A DNA stretch of 64,000 bases from Geodermatophilus sp. TF02-6 (GCF_003319115.1 NZ_QOHF01000001.1:186001-250000), one strand, 5' to 3'. Counted from the stretch's first letter, positions 23,588 to 32,998 are shown. Program-made: numbers and translations. Notes: a model not told the origin generated them from the sequence alone.

Positions 23588-24634
23588 TCAGGCCGTGCCC
23601 ACGGGCACGGGTTCGGGCTCCGGGGTGGGCAGCGCCCGGATGGCCGGGACCACCTCCCGGCCCAGCCGCTCGATCGCGGCGATGGTCTCCTCGGCGCTCA
23701 TCGAGGGCCACTGCGGCCGCAGCAGCAGCGGGTCCACCGGGAAGCGCGTGCACAGCTCGGTCAGCTGGGCGATGACCTCCTGGTCGGTGCCGAGCACGGC
23801 GTGCTGGACCACGGAGGCGACGAAGTCGGCGTCGAGGTCCGCGGCGCTGCCGGCGAACTTCATGCCCTTCTGCGCGTAGCTCAGGTACTTGCCCTTGGAG
23901 ACCCGGGCGTACTCGACGACCGCCTCCTCGCGGGAGTCGGCGACCAGCACGTTGCGGCGCAGCGGCTGCGGCCCGAACGGCTTGCCGCGGGCGGCGAAGC
24001 CCTCGCGGACGACGGCCAGCCGCTCCTCGATCTCCTCGGGCGTGGCCTCCGGCGTGATGGGGAAGGCGTCGCCGAGCCGGCCGGCCCGCCGGGCGCCGGC
24101 GACGCTCTGCGCCCCGATCCAGATCGGCGGGTGCGGCTGCTGCACCGGCTTGAGGTGCGGGCGGACGCCCTCCAGGGTGAAGAACCGGCCGTGGTGGGTG
24201 ACCTCGTCCTCGGTCCACAGCCGCCTGACCAGCTCGATCGTCTCGTCCATCCGCGGCGCCCGCTCCTTGAACGGGATACCGAGGTAGTCGAACTCCTCCG
24301 GCCGGTAGCCCAGGCCCGCGCCGAAGACCAACCGTCCCTCGGTGACCACGTCCAGGGTCGCCAGCTCCTCGGCGAGCACCACCGGGTGGTACAGCGGCGC
24401 GATCATGATCTGGGTGACCAGCCGGGTCTGCGGATCGCAGTCGGCGGCCAGCCGGGCCAGCAGGGGCACCGGCTGCAGCCAGCGCAGCTCGCCGTAGAGG
24501 AAGTGCTGGCCGATGGCGATGTGGGTCAGCCCGTGGCGCTGGGCGGCGTCGACGATGCGGCGCACGTCGTCGAACTGCTGCGCGGGCGGGACCTCGGTGG
24601 GGACGTCGGAGAGCAGCATGCCGACGGCGACCAT
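23588..24634 (-). CDS. LLM-class flavin (F420 or FMN) oxidoreductase
   Basis: 348-residue luciferase-like barrel. 'GLTHIAIGQHFLYGELRWLQ' holds the expected strand-1 and -2 residues, 'LVTQIMIAPLYHPVVLAEEL' and 'GRLVFGAGLGYRPEEFDYLG' are the classic blocks, and 'PPIWIGAQSVAGARRAGRLG' the later strand. Such proteins are F420-dependent reductases or FMN monooxygenases; the sequence alone does not decide. In this operon a role in enone reduction or a second oxygenation is possible. ATG start with AGGAAGG-like site. Confidence 0.85.
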   Translation of the reverse strand: MVAVGMLLSDVPTEVPPAQQFDDVRRIVDAAQRHGLTHIAIGQHFLYGELRWLQPVPLLARLAADCDPQTRLVTQIMIAPLYHPVVLAEELATLDVVTEGRLVFGAGLGYRPEEFDYLGIPFKERAPRMDETIELVRRLWTEDEVTHHGRFFTLEGVRPHLKPVQQPHPPIWIGAQSVAGARRAGRLGDAFPITPEATPEEIEERLAVVREGFAARGKPFGPQPLRRNVLVADSREEAVVEYARVSKGKYLSYAQKGMKFAGSAADLDADFVASVVQHAVLGTDQEVIAQLTELCTRFPVDPLLLRPQWPSMSAEETIAAIERLGREVVPAIRALPTPEPEPVPVGTA

Positions 24635-24664
24635 GGCAGGCCCCTTCCTCTCGGGTCGGACGGG

Positions 24665-25789
24665 TCAGCGGCGGGTGAGCGTCTTGGCCAGCTGGCCGAG
24701 CAGCACCTCGTTGCCACCCTCGTAGATGCGCATCGGCCGGGCGTTGCGGTAGAGGCGCTCGATGGTCGAGCCGGTGACGACGCCGAAGCGGCCCATGACC
24801 TGCACGCAGCGGTCGGCCACCCGGCCCGCGGTCTCGGTGGCCGCGACCTTGGCCATCGACGACCAGTGCAGCGCACCGAGCGGGTCGGCGGCCGCCTTCG
24901 TCGCCGCGGAGTAGGTGAGCAGCCGGGCCTGCTCGACCTCGGTCCAGCAGGTGCCGAGGATCTGGGGCACCGGGCCCAGCCGGGCCAGGGGGCTGCCGAA
25001 CTGCTCGCGGGAGGTGGTGTGCGCGACCGCCTCGTCCAGCGCGGCCGAGGCCAGCCCGACGGCGGACCCGGCCACCGAGACCCGGAAGGTCGCCAGGGTC
25101 TGCAGCACCAGCGGGAAGGCCTGCCCGGGCTGCCCCACCCGCGCGTCCACCGGCACCCGCACGCCGTCGAAGCGGACGTCGCCGATGACGTGCGGCGCGA
25201 TGAGGTCGGGCCCGGACTCCACGTGCACGCCCGGGGTGTCGGCCGGGACGAACACCAGCGAGAACCCCTCACCCTCCTTGGCCAGCACGGTGAAGAAGGC
25301 CGCCGCCGGCGCGTTGGTGATGAACGACTTGTGCCCGTCGAGCACCAGCTCGCCGTCGCGCTCGGTGAGGGTGGTGGTGATCGACCGCAGGTCCGAGCCG
25401 ACGGCCGGCTCGGTGAGGCACAGCGCGGCGATCGCCTCGAGCGCCACCACCTGCGGCAGCCACTCCTCCTGCACCCGGGGGCCGGCCGCGACCGAGAGGG
25501 CGTAGCTGCCGATGCCCTGCATGGCGAACAGCGAGTCCAGGTGCGCCGACACCCCGCCGAAGGCCTCCCGGACGACGGTCACCGCGAGCGGGTCCACCCG
25601 CTCGGCGGCCCCGCCGTGGGCTGCAGGGACGGTGAGCGCCGCCAGCCCGCTCTCCTGCAGCGCCGCGCGCATCACCGGGTCGACGTCGGTGGCCGCGTCG
25701 GCCTCGGCCGCCCGCCACCGCACCTTGTCGGCCACCTCGCGCGCCCGCTCCAGCAGGGTGCGGTGGGAGTCGGGCAGCTCGAACGACAC
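24665..25789 (-). CDS. acyl-CoA dehydrogenase
   Basis: 374 residues. 'ALCLTEPAVGSDLRSITTTL' and 'DGHKSFITNAPAAAFFTVLA' bind flavin and substrate. 'VAGSAVGLASAALDEAVAHT' and 'QVMGRFGVVTGSTIERLYRNAR' form the C-terminal domain, ending 'MRIYEGGNEVLLGQLAKTLT'. It is a second FadE-type enzyme, only distantly similar to the one further left, and leads the operon containing the LLM and two SDR genes. GTG start. Confidence 0.9.
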   Translation of the reverse strand: MSFELPDSHRTLLERAREVADKVRWRAAEADAATDVDPVMRAALQESGLAALTVPAAHGGAAERVDPLAVTVVREAFGGVSAHLDSLFAMQGIGSYALSVAAGPRVQEEWLPQVVALEAIAALCLTEPAVGSDLRSITTTLTERDGELVLDGHKSFITNAPAAAFFTVLAKEGEGFSLVFVPADTPGVHVESGPDLIAPHVIGDVRFDGVRVPVDARVGQPGQAFPLVLQTLATFRVSVAGSAVGLASAALDEAVAHTTSREQFGSPLARLGPVPQILGTCWTEVEQARLLTYSAATKAAADPLGALHWSSMAKVAATETAGRVADRCVQVMGRFGVVTGSTIERLYRNARPMRIYEGGNEVLLGQLAKTLTRR

Positions 25790-25862
25790 GGGGCCTCCCA
25801 GCGGTTGCGCGCCCGGCGCCGGCGCGGGGCCGACCGGCGCGGGGACCGGGCGCGAGCACTAT

Positions 25863-25895
25863 CCATGTTATTGGTGGTCATGGTTATTGTGTCAA
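25863..25895. promoter_or_regulatory. divergent promoter/operator with direct repeats
   Basis: Two direct repeats, CATGTTATTG and CATGGTTATTG, are spaced 15 bases apart start to start between the acyl-CoA dehydrogenase and thiolase operons. On the minus strand a perfect TTGACA ends the element, with a TAACAT-like -10 19 bases on. This AT-rich island is distinct from the 17-bp operator and probably binds a different regulator, perhaps the nearby GntR protein. Confidence 0.5.
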
Positions 25896-25929
25896 CGCCC
25901 ACACTCCCCGGGAGAGGACGGGAGCGCCC

Positions 25930-27132
25930 ATGACCTCCGCCGTGATCGTCGACGCCGTCCGCAGCCCGATGGGCCGCGGCAAGGCCGGCGGCGCCCTGTC
26001 CGGCGTCCACCCGGTCGACCTGCTCGCGCAGGTCCTGCAGGCGCTGGCCGCCCGCAGCGACCTCGACCCCGCCACGGTCGACGACGTCCTGGTCGGCTGC
26101 GTCGGCCAGAACGGCGAGCAGTCGGCCACCCCCGGCCGGCAGGCGGTGCTGGCCGCGGGCTGGCCCGAGACGGTGCCCTCGGTGACCATCGAGCGCAAGT
26201 GCGGCTCCGGCCAGCAGGCCCTCGACTTCGCCGTCCAGGGCGTCGTCGCCGGCGCCTACGACGTCGTGATCGCCGCCGGGGTGGAGTCGATGAGCCGGGT
26301 GCCGATGGGCTCGGCGCGGGGGGACGCCGACCCGCACGGCCCGCAGGTGCGCACCCGCTACTCCCCCGGGCTGGTGCCCCAGGGCATCTCGGCCGAGCTG
26401 GTCGCGGACAAGTGGGGCCTGACCCGCGAGCAGCTGGACGCCTACGCCGCCCGCTCGCACGCCCGGGCCGCGCAGGCCGCCGCAGGCGCCTTCGACCGGG
26501 AGGTCGTGCCGATCACCACCCCCGACGGCGTCGTGTCGGCCGACGAGACCATCCGGCCGGGCACCACCGTCGACAAGCTCGCCGGCCTGAAGCCGGCGTT
26601 CGCGGGCAGCCCGCACGCGACCCGCTTCCCCGAGCTGGACTGGAAGATCACCGCCGGGAACAGCTCCCAGCTGACCGACGGCGCCGCCGCGGTCCTGGTC
26701 ATGAGCGAGGAGCGGGCCGCGGCGCTGGACCTGACCCCCCGGGCGCGGGTGGTCGCCTCGGCGGTCACCGGCGACGACCCGCTGCTCATGCTCACCGGGC
26801 CGATCCCCGCGACGCACAAGCTGCTCGCCCGCTGCGGCCTGTCCATCGACGACGTGGCCGCCGTCGAGGTCAACGAGGCCTTCGCCTCGGTGCCCCTGGC
26901 CTGGCAGGCCGAGTTCGGCGTGGACGACGCCCGGCTCAACCCCCGCGGCGGCGCCATCGCCCTCGGCCACCCGCTGGGCGCCTCCGGCGTCCGGCTGGCC
27001 ACCACGCTGCTCGGCTTCCTGGAGGACACCGGGCAGCGCCTCGGCCTGCAGACCATGTGCGAGGCCGGCGGGATGGCCAACGCCATGGTGCTCGAGAACC
27101 TCACCGCTCGGGCCCAGGACAGGGAGGGCTGA
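25930..27132 (+). CDS. acetyl-CoA acetyltransferase (thiolase)
   Basis: 400 residues. The acylated Cys is in 'IERKCGSGQQALDFA', the catalytic His in 'GGAIALGHPLGASG' and the second Cys in 'LQTMCEAGGMANAMV'. 'VDAVRSPMGRGKAGGALSGV' is the standard opening. It cleaves a 3-oxoacyl-CoA to acetyl-CoA (or propionyl-CoA) and a shortened chain. First gene of a thiolase-SDR-hydratase operon; ATG with GGAGCG upstream. Confidence 0.93.
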   Translation: MTSAVIVDAVRSPMGRGKAGGALSGVHPVDLLAQVLQALAARSDLDPATVDDVLVGCVGQNGEQSATPGRQAVLAAGWPETVPSVTIERKCGSGQQALDFAVQGVVAGAYDVVIAAGVESMSRVPMGSARGDADPHGPQVRTRYSPGLVPQGISAELVADKWGLTREQLDAYAARSHARAAQAAAGAFDREVVPITTPDGVVSADETIRPGTTVDKLAGLKPAFAGSPHATRFPELDWKITAGNSSQLTDGAAAVLVMSEERAAALDLTPRARVVASAVTGDDPLLMLTGPIPATHKLLARCGLSIDDVAAVEVNEAFASVPLAWQAEFGVDDARLNPRGGAIALGHPLGASGVRLATTLLGFLEDTGQRLGLQTMCEAGGMANAMVLENLTARAQDREG

Positions 27133-27135
27133 CAC

Positions 27136-27900
27136 GTGGACGTCACCGCAGGATCCGCCGTCGTCACCGGAGGCGCCTCCGGCCTCGGCCTGGCCACCGC
27201 CCGCCGGCTGGTCGGGAAGGGCGTGCCGACCGTGCTGGTCGACCTGCCCACCTCCGCCGGCGCCGAGGTCGCCGCCGAGCTCGGCGGCAAGACCCGCTTC
27301 GTCGCCGCCGACGTCACCGAGCCCGAACCGGTCGCCGCCGCGGTCGCCGCCGCCGACGAGCTCGCCCCGCTGCGCACCCTGGTCCACTGCGCCGGCCGGG
27401 GCGGCGCCATGCGGGTGGTCGACAAGGAGGGCAACCCCGGCTCGCTGGAGTTCTACGAGTCGATCGTGCGGATCAACCTCATCGGCACGTTCAACGTGCT
27501 CAGCCAGGCCGCGGCCCGGATGGCGGCGCACGACCCGGTCGGCGAGGAGCGGGGCGTGTGCGTGCTGACCGCCTCGGTCGCGGCGTGGGAGGGCCAGATC
27601 GGCCAGCTGCCCTACGCCTCGGCCAAGGCCGGCATCGTGGGGCTCACCCTGGTCGCGGCCCGCGACCTGGCCAGCCGGCGGATCCGGGTGGCGACCATCG
27701 CGCCGGGCACCTTCGACACCCCGATCCTGGCCCGGCTGCCCCAGCACGTCCGGGACTCCCTCGGCGAGATGGTGCCGCACCCCCGCCGGCTCGGGCAGCC
27801 CGACGAGTTCGCCCGGCTGGCCCTGGCGATCGTCGACAACCCGATGCTCAACGGGGAGACGATCCGGCTGGACGGCGCCATCCGGATGCAGCCCAAGTGA
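27136..27900 (+). CDS. SDR-type 3-hydroxyacyl-CoA dehydrogenase (HSD10-like)
   Basis: 254 residues. '[18 protein letters not shown]' binds NAD; '[17 protein letters not shown]', '[20 protein letters not shown]' and its following AKAG give the Ser-Tyr-Lys set. '[20 protein letters not shown]' matches type-2 3-hydroxyacyl-CoA dehydrogenases. It oxidises the beta-hydroxyacyl-CoA before the thiolase step. The GTG start lies three bases after the thiolase stop, with AGGGAGG upstream. Confidence 0.88.
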   Translation: MDVTAGSAVVTGGASGLGLATARRLVGKGVPTVLVDLPTSAGAEVAAELGGKTRFVAADVTEPEPVAAAVAAADELAPLRTLVHCAGRGGAMRVVDKEGNPGSLEFYESIVRINLIGTFNVLSQAAARMAAHDPVGEERGVCVLTASVAAWEGQIGQLPYASAKAGIVGLTLVAARDLASRRIRVATIAPGTFDTPILARLPQHVRDSLGEMVPHPRRLGQPDEFARLALAIVDNPMLNGETIRLDGAIRMQPK

Positions 27901-28667
27901 GCGGGGAGGCCGAAGTCCTGGTCGAGCGGGACGGCGCGGTCCTCGTCGTCACCGTCAACCGGCCGCAGGCGAAGAACGCGATCAACACCGCGGCCGCCGA
28001 GGGCATCGGCGCGGCGATGGACACCCTCGACGCCGACGACGGCCTGTTCGTCGGGGTGCTCACCGGGGCCGGGGGCACGTTCAGCGCGGGCATGGACCTC
28101 AAGGCCTTCCTCGCCGGGGAGAAGCCGCACGTGCCCGGGCGCGGCTTCGCCGGCCTGGTGGAGCGGCCGCCGGCCAAGCCGCTGATCGCCGCCGTGGAGG
28201 GGTACGCCCTGGCCGGCGGCTTCGAGATCGCCCTCGCCTGCGACCTGATCGTCGCCGGACAGAGCGCCTCCTTCGGCCTGCCGGAGGTGAAGCGCGGCCT
28301 GCTGGCCGGGGGCGGGGGCCTGCTGCGGCTGCCCCGCAAGGCCGGGCTGCCGAAGGCGACCGAGTGGGCGCTGACCGGCGACCGGGTCAGCGCGCAGGAG
28401 GCCTCCGCCGCCGGGGTGGTCAACCGGTTGGTACCCGACGGGCAGGCGCTGCCCGCCGCCCGGGAGCTGGCCCGACGGATCGCCGCGAACGGTCCGCTGG
28501 CCGTCCAGGGCACCAAGCGCATCCTCACCGAGGGCGCTGAGTGGCCGGCCGCGGAGGCGTTCGCGCGGCAGTGGGAGGTCTACGCGCCGATCCGCGCCTC
28601 CGAGGACGCCCGCGAGGGGGCCCGGGCGTTCACCGAGAAGCGGGAGCCGGTCTGGCGCGGCCGCTGA
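27897..28667 (+). CDS. enoyl-CoA hydratase/isomerase (crotonase family)
   Basis: 256 residues. 'VTVNRPQAKNAINTAA' is the crotonase opening, the oxyanion-hole block is 'GTFSAGMDLKAFLAGE', and 'EGYALAGGFEIALACDLIVA' with 'FGLPEVKRGLLAGGGGLLRL' holds the second oxyanion Gly and catalytic Glu position. It hydrates trans-enoyl-CoA. The GTG start overlaps the SDR stop as GTGA. With thiolase and SDR it completes a beta-oxidation set; the acyl-CoA dehydrogenase is in the divergent operon. Confidence 0.9.
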   Translation: MSGEAEVLVERDGAVLVVTVNRPQAKNAINTAAAEGIGAAMDTLDADDGLFVGVLTGAGGTFSAGMDLKAFLAGEKPHVPGRGFAGLVERPPAKPLIAAVEGYALAGGFEIALACDLIVAGQSASFGLPEVKRGLLAGGGGLLRLPRKAGLPKATEWALTGDRVSAQEASAAGVVNRLVPDGQALPAARELARRIAANGPLAVQGTKRILTEGAEWPAAEAFARQWEVYAPIRASEDAREGARAFTEKREPVWRGR

Positions 28668-28682
28668 GGGACCGGCCGCGCC
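28654..28682 (+). terminator. hairpin terminator at hydratase 3' end
   Basis: Perfect 10-bp stem GGCGCGGCCG with a nine-base loop that contains the hydratase stop codon. A second CG-rich hairpin follows at once, between the convergent hydratase and GntR genes. Confidence 0.6.
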
Positions 28683-28700
28683 GGGAGCCCGGCGGCGTCC

Positions 28701-29459
28701 TCACCGCCAGTCGATGACCTCCTCGACCAGCCGCGGGTGCTGCTGGTGCACCCAGTCGGCGTACTCCTGCATGTGCTCGCGCATCAGCCGCTCGGCCCGC
28801 TCCGCCTCGCCCTCGGCGATGGCGTCGGCGATCGCGGCGTGCACCTCGAGCACGTGCCGGCGCTCCTCGTCCGGGGAGAGCAGACCGCTCACCTGGTCCC
28901 GGAAGATCTCCTCGAGGGACACGCAGAACAGGTTGAGGATCGGGTTGCCGGACATCGAGGCCACGGTCTTGTGGAAGTCCTTGGTGGCGTCGAAGTAGGC
29001 GTTGTCGTCCTCCACCGGGGTGGTCGCCGGGTCGGCGACGTGGCCGACCAGCTCCTGCCCGCGCCGCTCGGCGGCCCGGCGGGCCATGATCGGCTCGAGG
29101 ACGAGGCGGGCGTCGACCAGCTGCTGGAAGGTGACCCCGCCCAGGTGGAAGAACAGGCTCGACATCCGCCCGTAGTCGCGGGTGCCGACCTCGATGACCA
29201 TGGGGCCGCCGTTGCGGCCGGGCTTCATCGTGATCAGCCCGTGCACCTCGAGGATGCGCAGCGCCTCGCGCAGCGACCCGCGGCCCACCCCGTAGTCCTC
29301 GAGCATCTGGGCCTCGGAGGACAGCAGGGTCCCCGGGGGGAGCTTGCGGGAGACGATCTCGTGCACGATCTCCTGGGCCAGGGCCTCCGCCACCTTGGCG
29401 CCGCGCTTGATGGGGCGCGGGGCGGACCCGTCGACACGGGGACGAGCACTCGAGGTCAT
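28701..29459 (-). CDS. GntR-family transcriptional regulator (FadR/FCD type)
   Basis: 252 residues. The winged helix is at about 20-90 ('LPPGTLLSSEAQMLEDYGVG', 'GSLREALRILEVHGLITMKP'). An FCD effector domain follows, with Asp/His metal ligand candidates ('DATKDFHKTVASMSGNPILN', 'VLEVHAAIADAI'). FCD regulators sense carboxylic acids or acyl-CoAs. It is convergent with the beta-oxidation operon, so it is a candidate regulator for that operon or for the whole island. Its own promoter region lacks the 17-bp operator. Confidence 0.88.
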   Translation of the reverse strand: MTSSARPRVDGSAPRPIKRGAKVAEALAQEIVHEIVSRKLPPGTLLSSEAQMLEDYGVGRGSLREALRILEVHGLITMKPGRNGGPMVIEVGTRDYGRMSSLFFHLGGVTFQQLVDARLVLEPIMARRAAERRGQELVGHVADPATTPVEDDNAYFDATKDFHKTVASMSGNPILNLFCVSLEEIFRDQVSGLLSPDEERRHVLEVHAAIADAIAEGEAERAERLMREHMQEYADWVHQQHPRLVEEVIDWR

Positions 29460-29544
29460 GTCAGGCAGGGTAGACGGGCGTCCGGACGACGGCCGGAGAA
29501 TCCCTGATACTGGTGCGGAGCATTACCTCGCCGACATCGGACAC

Positions 29545-32500
29545 CTACCCCAGGACGACCAGCAGGTCCCCGCCCTCGACCTGCGCGACCTCGGCGATGG
29601 CCAGCCGGGCGACGGTGCCGGCGGTCGGGGCGGTGATGGCGGCCTCCATCTTCATCGCCTCGATGGTGGCCAGGGTCTGCCCGGCATCCACCCGGTCTCC
29701 CTGGGCGACCTGGACGGTGACGACGCCGGCGAACGGCGCGGCCACCTGGCCGGGGTCGCTGCGGTCGGCCTTCTCCGCGGTCTTGACCGCCGCGTCGACG
29801 GATCGGTCGCGCACCGAGACCGGCCGCAGCTGGCCGTTGAGGGTGCACATCACGGTGCGCACGCCCCGCTCGTCGGGGTCGGAGACGGCCTCCACCCCCA
29901 TCAGCAGCGTCACGCCGGGTTCGAGGTCGACGGCGTGCTCGTCGCCGGGCCGCAGGCCGTAGAGGAACTCCTTGGTGGGCAGCACCGATGTGTCGCCGTA
30001 CTGCTCGCGGTGCGCGGTGAACTCCCGCGTCGGCCCGGGGAACAGCAGCCGGTTCAGCGTCGCCCGCGGCTCCTCGAGCAGGCCGCGGACGTCGTCCTCG
30101 GAGAGCTCCGCCGGCGGCTCGGCGGGGCGGCGGCCCTCCAGCGCGCGGGTGCGGAACGGCTCGGGCCAGCCGCCGGGCGGGTCGCCGAGCTCGCCGCGCA
30201 GGAACCCGATCACGGAGTCGGGCAGGTCGTACTTGCCCGGGTCGCTGGCGAAGTCCTCCACCGTCACGCCGGAGCCGACCAGCTGCAGCGCCAGGTCGCC
30301 GACCACCTTGGACGACGGGGTGACCTTGACCAGCCGGCCGAGCAGCCGGTCGGCGGCGGCGTAGGCGTCCTCGACCTCCTCGAACCGCTGGCCCAGGCCC
30401 AGGGCGATCGCCTGCTGGCGCAGGTTGGACAGCTGCCCGCCGGGGATCTCGTGGGTGTACACGCGTCCGGTCGGCGCCGGCAGGCCGGACTCGAACGGCG
30501 CATAGATGCGGCGCACCGCCTCCCAGTAGGGCTCCAGGTCGTTGACCGCGGCCAGGCTCAGGCCGGTGGCCCGCTCGGTGTCGTCGGTGGCGGCCACGAT
30601 CGCCGACAGCGGTGGCTGGCTGGTGGTGCCGGCCATCGAGGCGACCGCGCCGTCGACGGCGTCGACCCCGGCCGACCAGGCCGCCATGAGGGTGGCCAGC
30701 TGCCCGCCGGCGGTGTCGTGGGTGTGCAGGTGCACCGGCGCGTCGAACCGCTCGCGGAGCGCCGTCACCAGCCGGGCCGCGGCCGGCGGGCGCAGCAGCC
30801 CGGCCATGTCCTTGATGGCCAGCACGTGCGCGCCGGCGTCGACGATCTGCTCGGCCAGCCGCAGGTAGTAGTCGAGCGTGTAGAGGTCCTCGCCGGGATC
30901 ACCGAGGTCGCCGGTGTAGCACAGGGCCACCTCCGCCACCGCCGTCCCGGTGGCTCGGACGGCGTCGATGGCCGGGCGCATCTGGGCGACGTCGTTGAGC
31001 GCGTCGAAGACCCGGAAGACGTCGATGCCGCACGCCGCGGCCTCGGCGACGAAGGCGTCGGTGACCTGCTCGGGGTAGGGCGTGTAGCCGACGGTGTTGC
31101 GGCCGCGCAGCAGCATCTGCAGGCAGACGTTGGGCACCGCCTCGCGCAGCGCGGCCAACCGGTCCCACGGGTCCTCGTGCAGGAAGCGCAGGGCCACGTC
31201 GTAGGTGGCACCGCCCCAGCACTCCAGGCTGAACAGCCGAGGGGTGGTCCGGGCCAGGTGCCCGGCGACGGCGAGCAGGTCCTTGGTGCGCACCCGGGTG
31301 GCCAGCAGCGACTGGTGCGCGTCGCGGAAGGTGGTGTCGGTGACCGCCAGCGGGGTCTGCGCGCGCAGGTCGGCGGCGAACCGCTCGGGGCCGGTGGCCA
31401 GAAGGCGCTGCCGGGAGCCGTCCGGGGCCGGCGCGCCCAGGTCCACGGGGGGCAGCTTCTCCAGCGGGTCGACCAGGTGCGGCCGCGGCCCGTGCGGCTC
31501 GTTCACCGTCACGTCGGCCAGGTAGGTCAGCAGCTTGGTGCCGCGGTCCGCGGAGCTGCGCGCGGTGAGCAGGTGCGGGCGGGTCTCGATGAACGACGTC
31601 GTCACCCGCCCGGCGCGGAAGTCCGGGTCGTCGAGCACCGCCTGCAGGAACGGGATGTTGGTGGCCACCCCGCGGATGCGGAACTCGGCCACCGCGCGGC
31701 GGGCGCGGGCCGCGGCGATGTCGAAGGTGCGGCCCCGGCAGGTCAGCTTGACCAGCAGCGAGTCGAAGTGCGCCTGCACCTCGGCACCGAGCGAGGCGCC
31801 GCCGTCCAGCCGGATGCCGGCGCCGCCCGGGGAGCGGTAGGCGGTGATCCGGCCGGTGTCCGGGCGGAAGCCGTTGGCCGGGTCCTCGGTGGTGATCCGG
31901 CACTGCAGCGCCGCCCCCCGCACCGTGACCGACTCCTGGGACAGGCCCAGGTCGGCCAGCGTCTCCCCCGCCGCGATGCGCAGCTGGGACTGCACCAGGT
32001 CGACGTCGGTCACCTCCTCGGTGACCGTGTGCTCGACCTGGATGCGCGGGTTCATCTCGATGAACACGTGCCGGCCGGACCGGTCGAGCAGGAACTCCAC
32101 CGTGCCGGCGTTGACGTACCCGATGTGCTCGGCGAACCGCACGGCGTCGGCGCAGATCCGCTCCCGCAGCTGCGGGTCGAGGTTCGGGGCCGGGGCCAGC
32201 TCGATGACCTTCTGGTGGCGGCGCTGCACCGAGCAGTCCCGCTCGTAGAGGTGGATCACGTCGCCGGCCCCGTCGGCGAGCACCTGCACCTCGATGTGGC
32301 GGGGGTCGACCACGGCCTGCTCGAGGAAGACCGTGGGATCCCCGAAGGCGGACTCCGCCTCCCGCATCGCCGCCTGCACCGCCCCGGGCAGGTCGGCGGG
32401 GTCCTCCACCCGCCGCATGCCGCGCCCGCCACCGCCGGCGACCGCCTTGACGAACACCGGGAACGGGATCGACCCGGCGGCGGCCACGAGCGCGTCGACG

Positions 32501-32919
32501 TCGGCGCTGGGTGCGCTGGAGGCCAGCACCGGCAGCCCGGCCTCCCGAGCGGCGGCGATCGCCCGCGCCTTGTTGCCGGTCAGCTGCAGCACCGCCGCCG
32601 ACGGGCCGACGAAGGTGATCCCCTCCCGGGCGCAGGCGGCGGCCAGCTCCGGGTTCTCCGACAGGAAGCCGTAGCCCGGGTACACCGCGTCCGCGCCGGA
32701 CCGGCGGGCGGCCCCGACGATCTCCTCGACCGACAGGTAGGCCCGCACCGGGTGCCCGACCTCGCCGATCTGGTGGCTCTCGTCGGCCTTGAGCCGGTGG
32801 ACGGAGTTGCGGTCCTCCCACGGGAAGACGGCCACGGTGCCCGCGCCGAGCTCGTAGGCGGCGCGGAACGCCCGCACCGCGATCTCCCCCCGGTTGGCCA
32901 CCAACACCTTGGTGAACAC
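29545..32919 (-). CDS. pyc: pyruvate carboxylase
   Basis: 1124 residues, full length. The biotin carboxylase domain (1-450) starts 'VFTKVLVANRGEIAVRAFRA' with the glycine-rich ATP loop 'AVAGGGGRGMRRV'. The carboxyltransferase barrel (about 530-970) contains 'DTTFRDAHQSLLATRVRTKD' and 'LHTHDTAGGQLATLMAAW'. The biotin carrier at the C-terminus has IEAMKMEA. It makes oxaloacetate from pyruvate and bicarbonate, refilling the citrate cycle. GTG chosen because GGGAGG lies eight bases upstream and residue 1 matches the family start. Monocistronic. Confidence 0.96.
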   Translation of the reverse strand: MFTKVLVANRGEIAVRAFRAAYELGAGTVAVFPWEDRNSVHRLKADESHQIGEVGHPVRAYLSVEEIVGAARRSGADAVYPGYGFLSENPELAAACAREGITFVGPSAAVLQLTGNKARAIAAAREAGLPVLASSAPSADVDALVAAAGSIPFPVFVKAVAGGGGRGMRRVEDPADLPGAVQAAMREAESAFGDPTVFLEQAVVDPRHIEVQVLADGAGDVIHLYERDCSVQRRHQKVIELAPAPNLDPQLRERICADAVRFAEHIGYVNAGTVEFLLDRSGRHVFIEMNPRIQVEHTVTEEVTDVDLVQSQLRIAAGETLADLGLSQESVTVRGAALQCRITTEDPANGFRPDTGRITAYRSPGGAGIRLDGGASLGAEVQAHFDSLLVKLTCRGRTFDIAAARARRAVAEFRIRGVATNIPFLQAVLDDPDFRAGRVTTSFIETRPHLLTARSSADRGTKLLTYLADVTVNEPHGPRPHLVDPLEKLPPVDLGAPAPDGSRQRLLATGPERFAADLRAQTPLAVTDTTFRDAHQSLLATRVRTKDLLAVAGHLARTTPRLFSLECWGGATYDVALRFLHEDPWDRLAALREAVPNVCLQMLLRGRNTVGYTPYPEQVTDAFVAEAAACGIDVFRVFDALNDVAQMRPAIDAVRATGTAVAEVALCYTGDLGDPGEDLYTLDYYLRLAEQIVDAGAHVLAIKDMAGLLRPPAAARLVTALRERFDAPVHLHTHDTAGGQLATLMAAWSAGVDAVDGAVASMAGTTSQPPLSAIVAATDDTERATGLSLAAVNDLEPYWEAVRRIYAPFESGLPAPTGRVYTHEIPGGQLSNLRQQAIALGLGQRFEEVEDAYAAADRLLGRLVKVTPSSKVVGDLALQLVGSGVTVEDFASDPGKYDLPDSVIGFLRGELGDPPGGWPEPFRTRALEGRRPAEPPAELSEDDVRGLLEEPRATLNRLLFPGPTREFTAHREQYGDTSVLPTKEFLYGLRPGDEHAVDLEPGVTLLMGVEAVSDPDERGVRTVMCTLNGQLRPVSVRDRSVDAAVKTAEKADRSDPGQVAAPFAGVVTVQVAQGDRVDAGQTLATIEAMKMEAAITAPTAGTVARLAIAEVAQVEGGDLLVVLG

Positions 32920-32998
32920 GGGTCCTCCCGTCGTCGTCGGCCCCGTGGGCCTGCCGGTGGTGCGACCGGACACCACGCGGTGCGGGGAGCCGGCGGGC

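Noticed and set aside
22607-25933. A very long open frame on the plus strand opposite the SDR/LLM/acyl-CoA dehydrogenase operon
   Set aside because: It is antisense to four clearly recognisable genes; its translation is rich in Gly, Arg, His and Asp with no family motifs. Such frames are a side effect of high-GC codon use.
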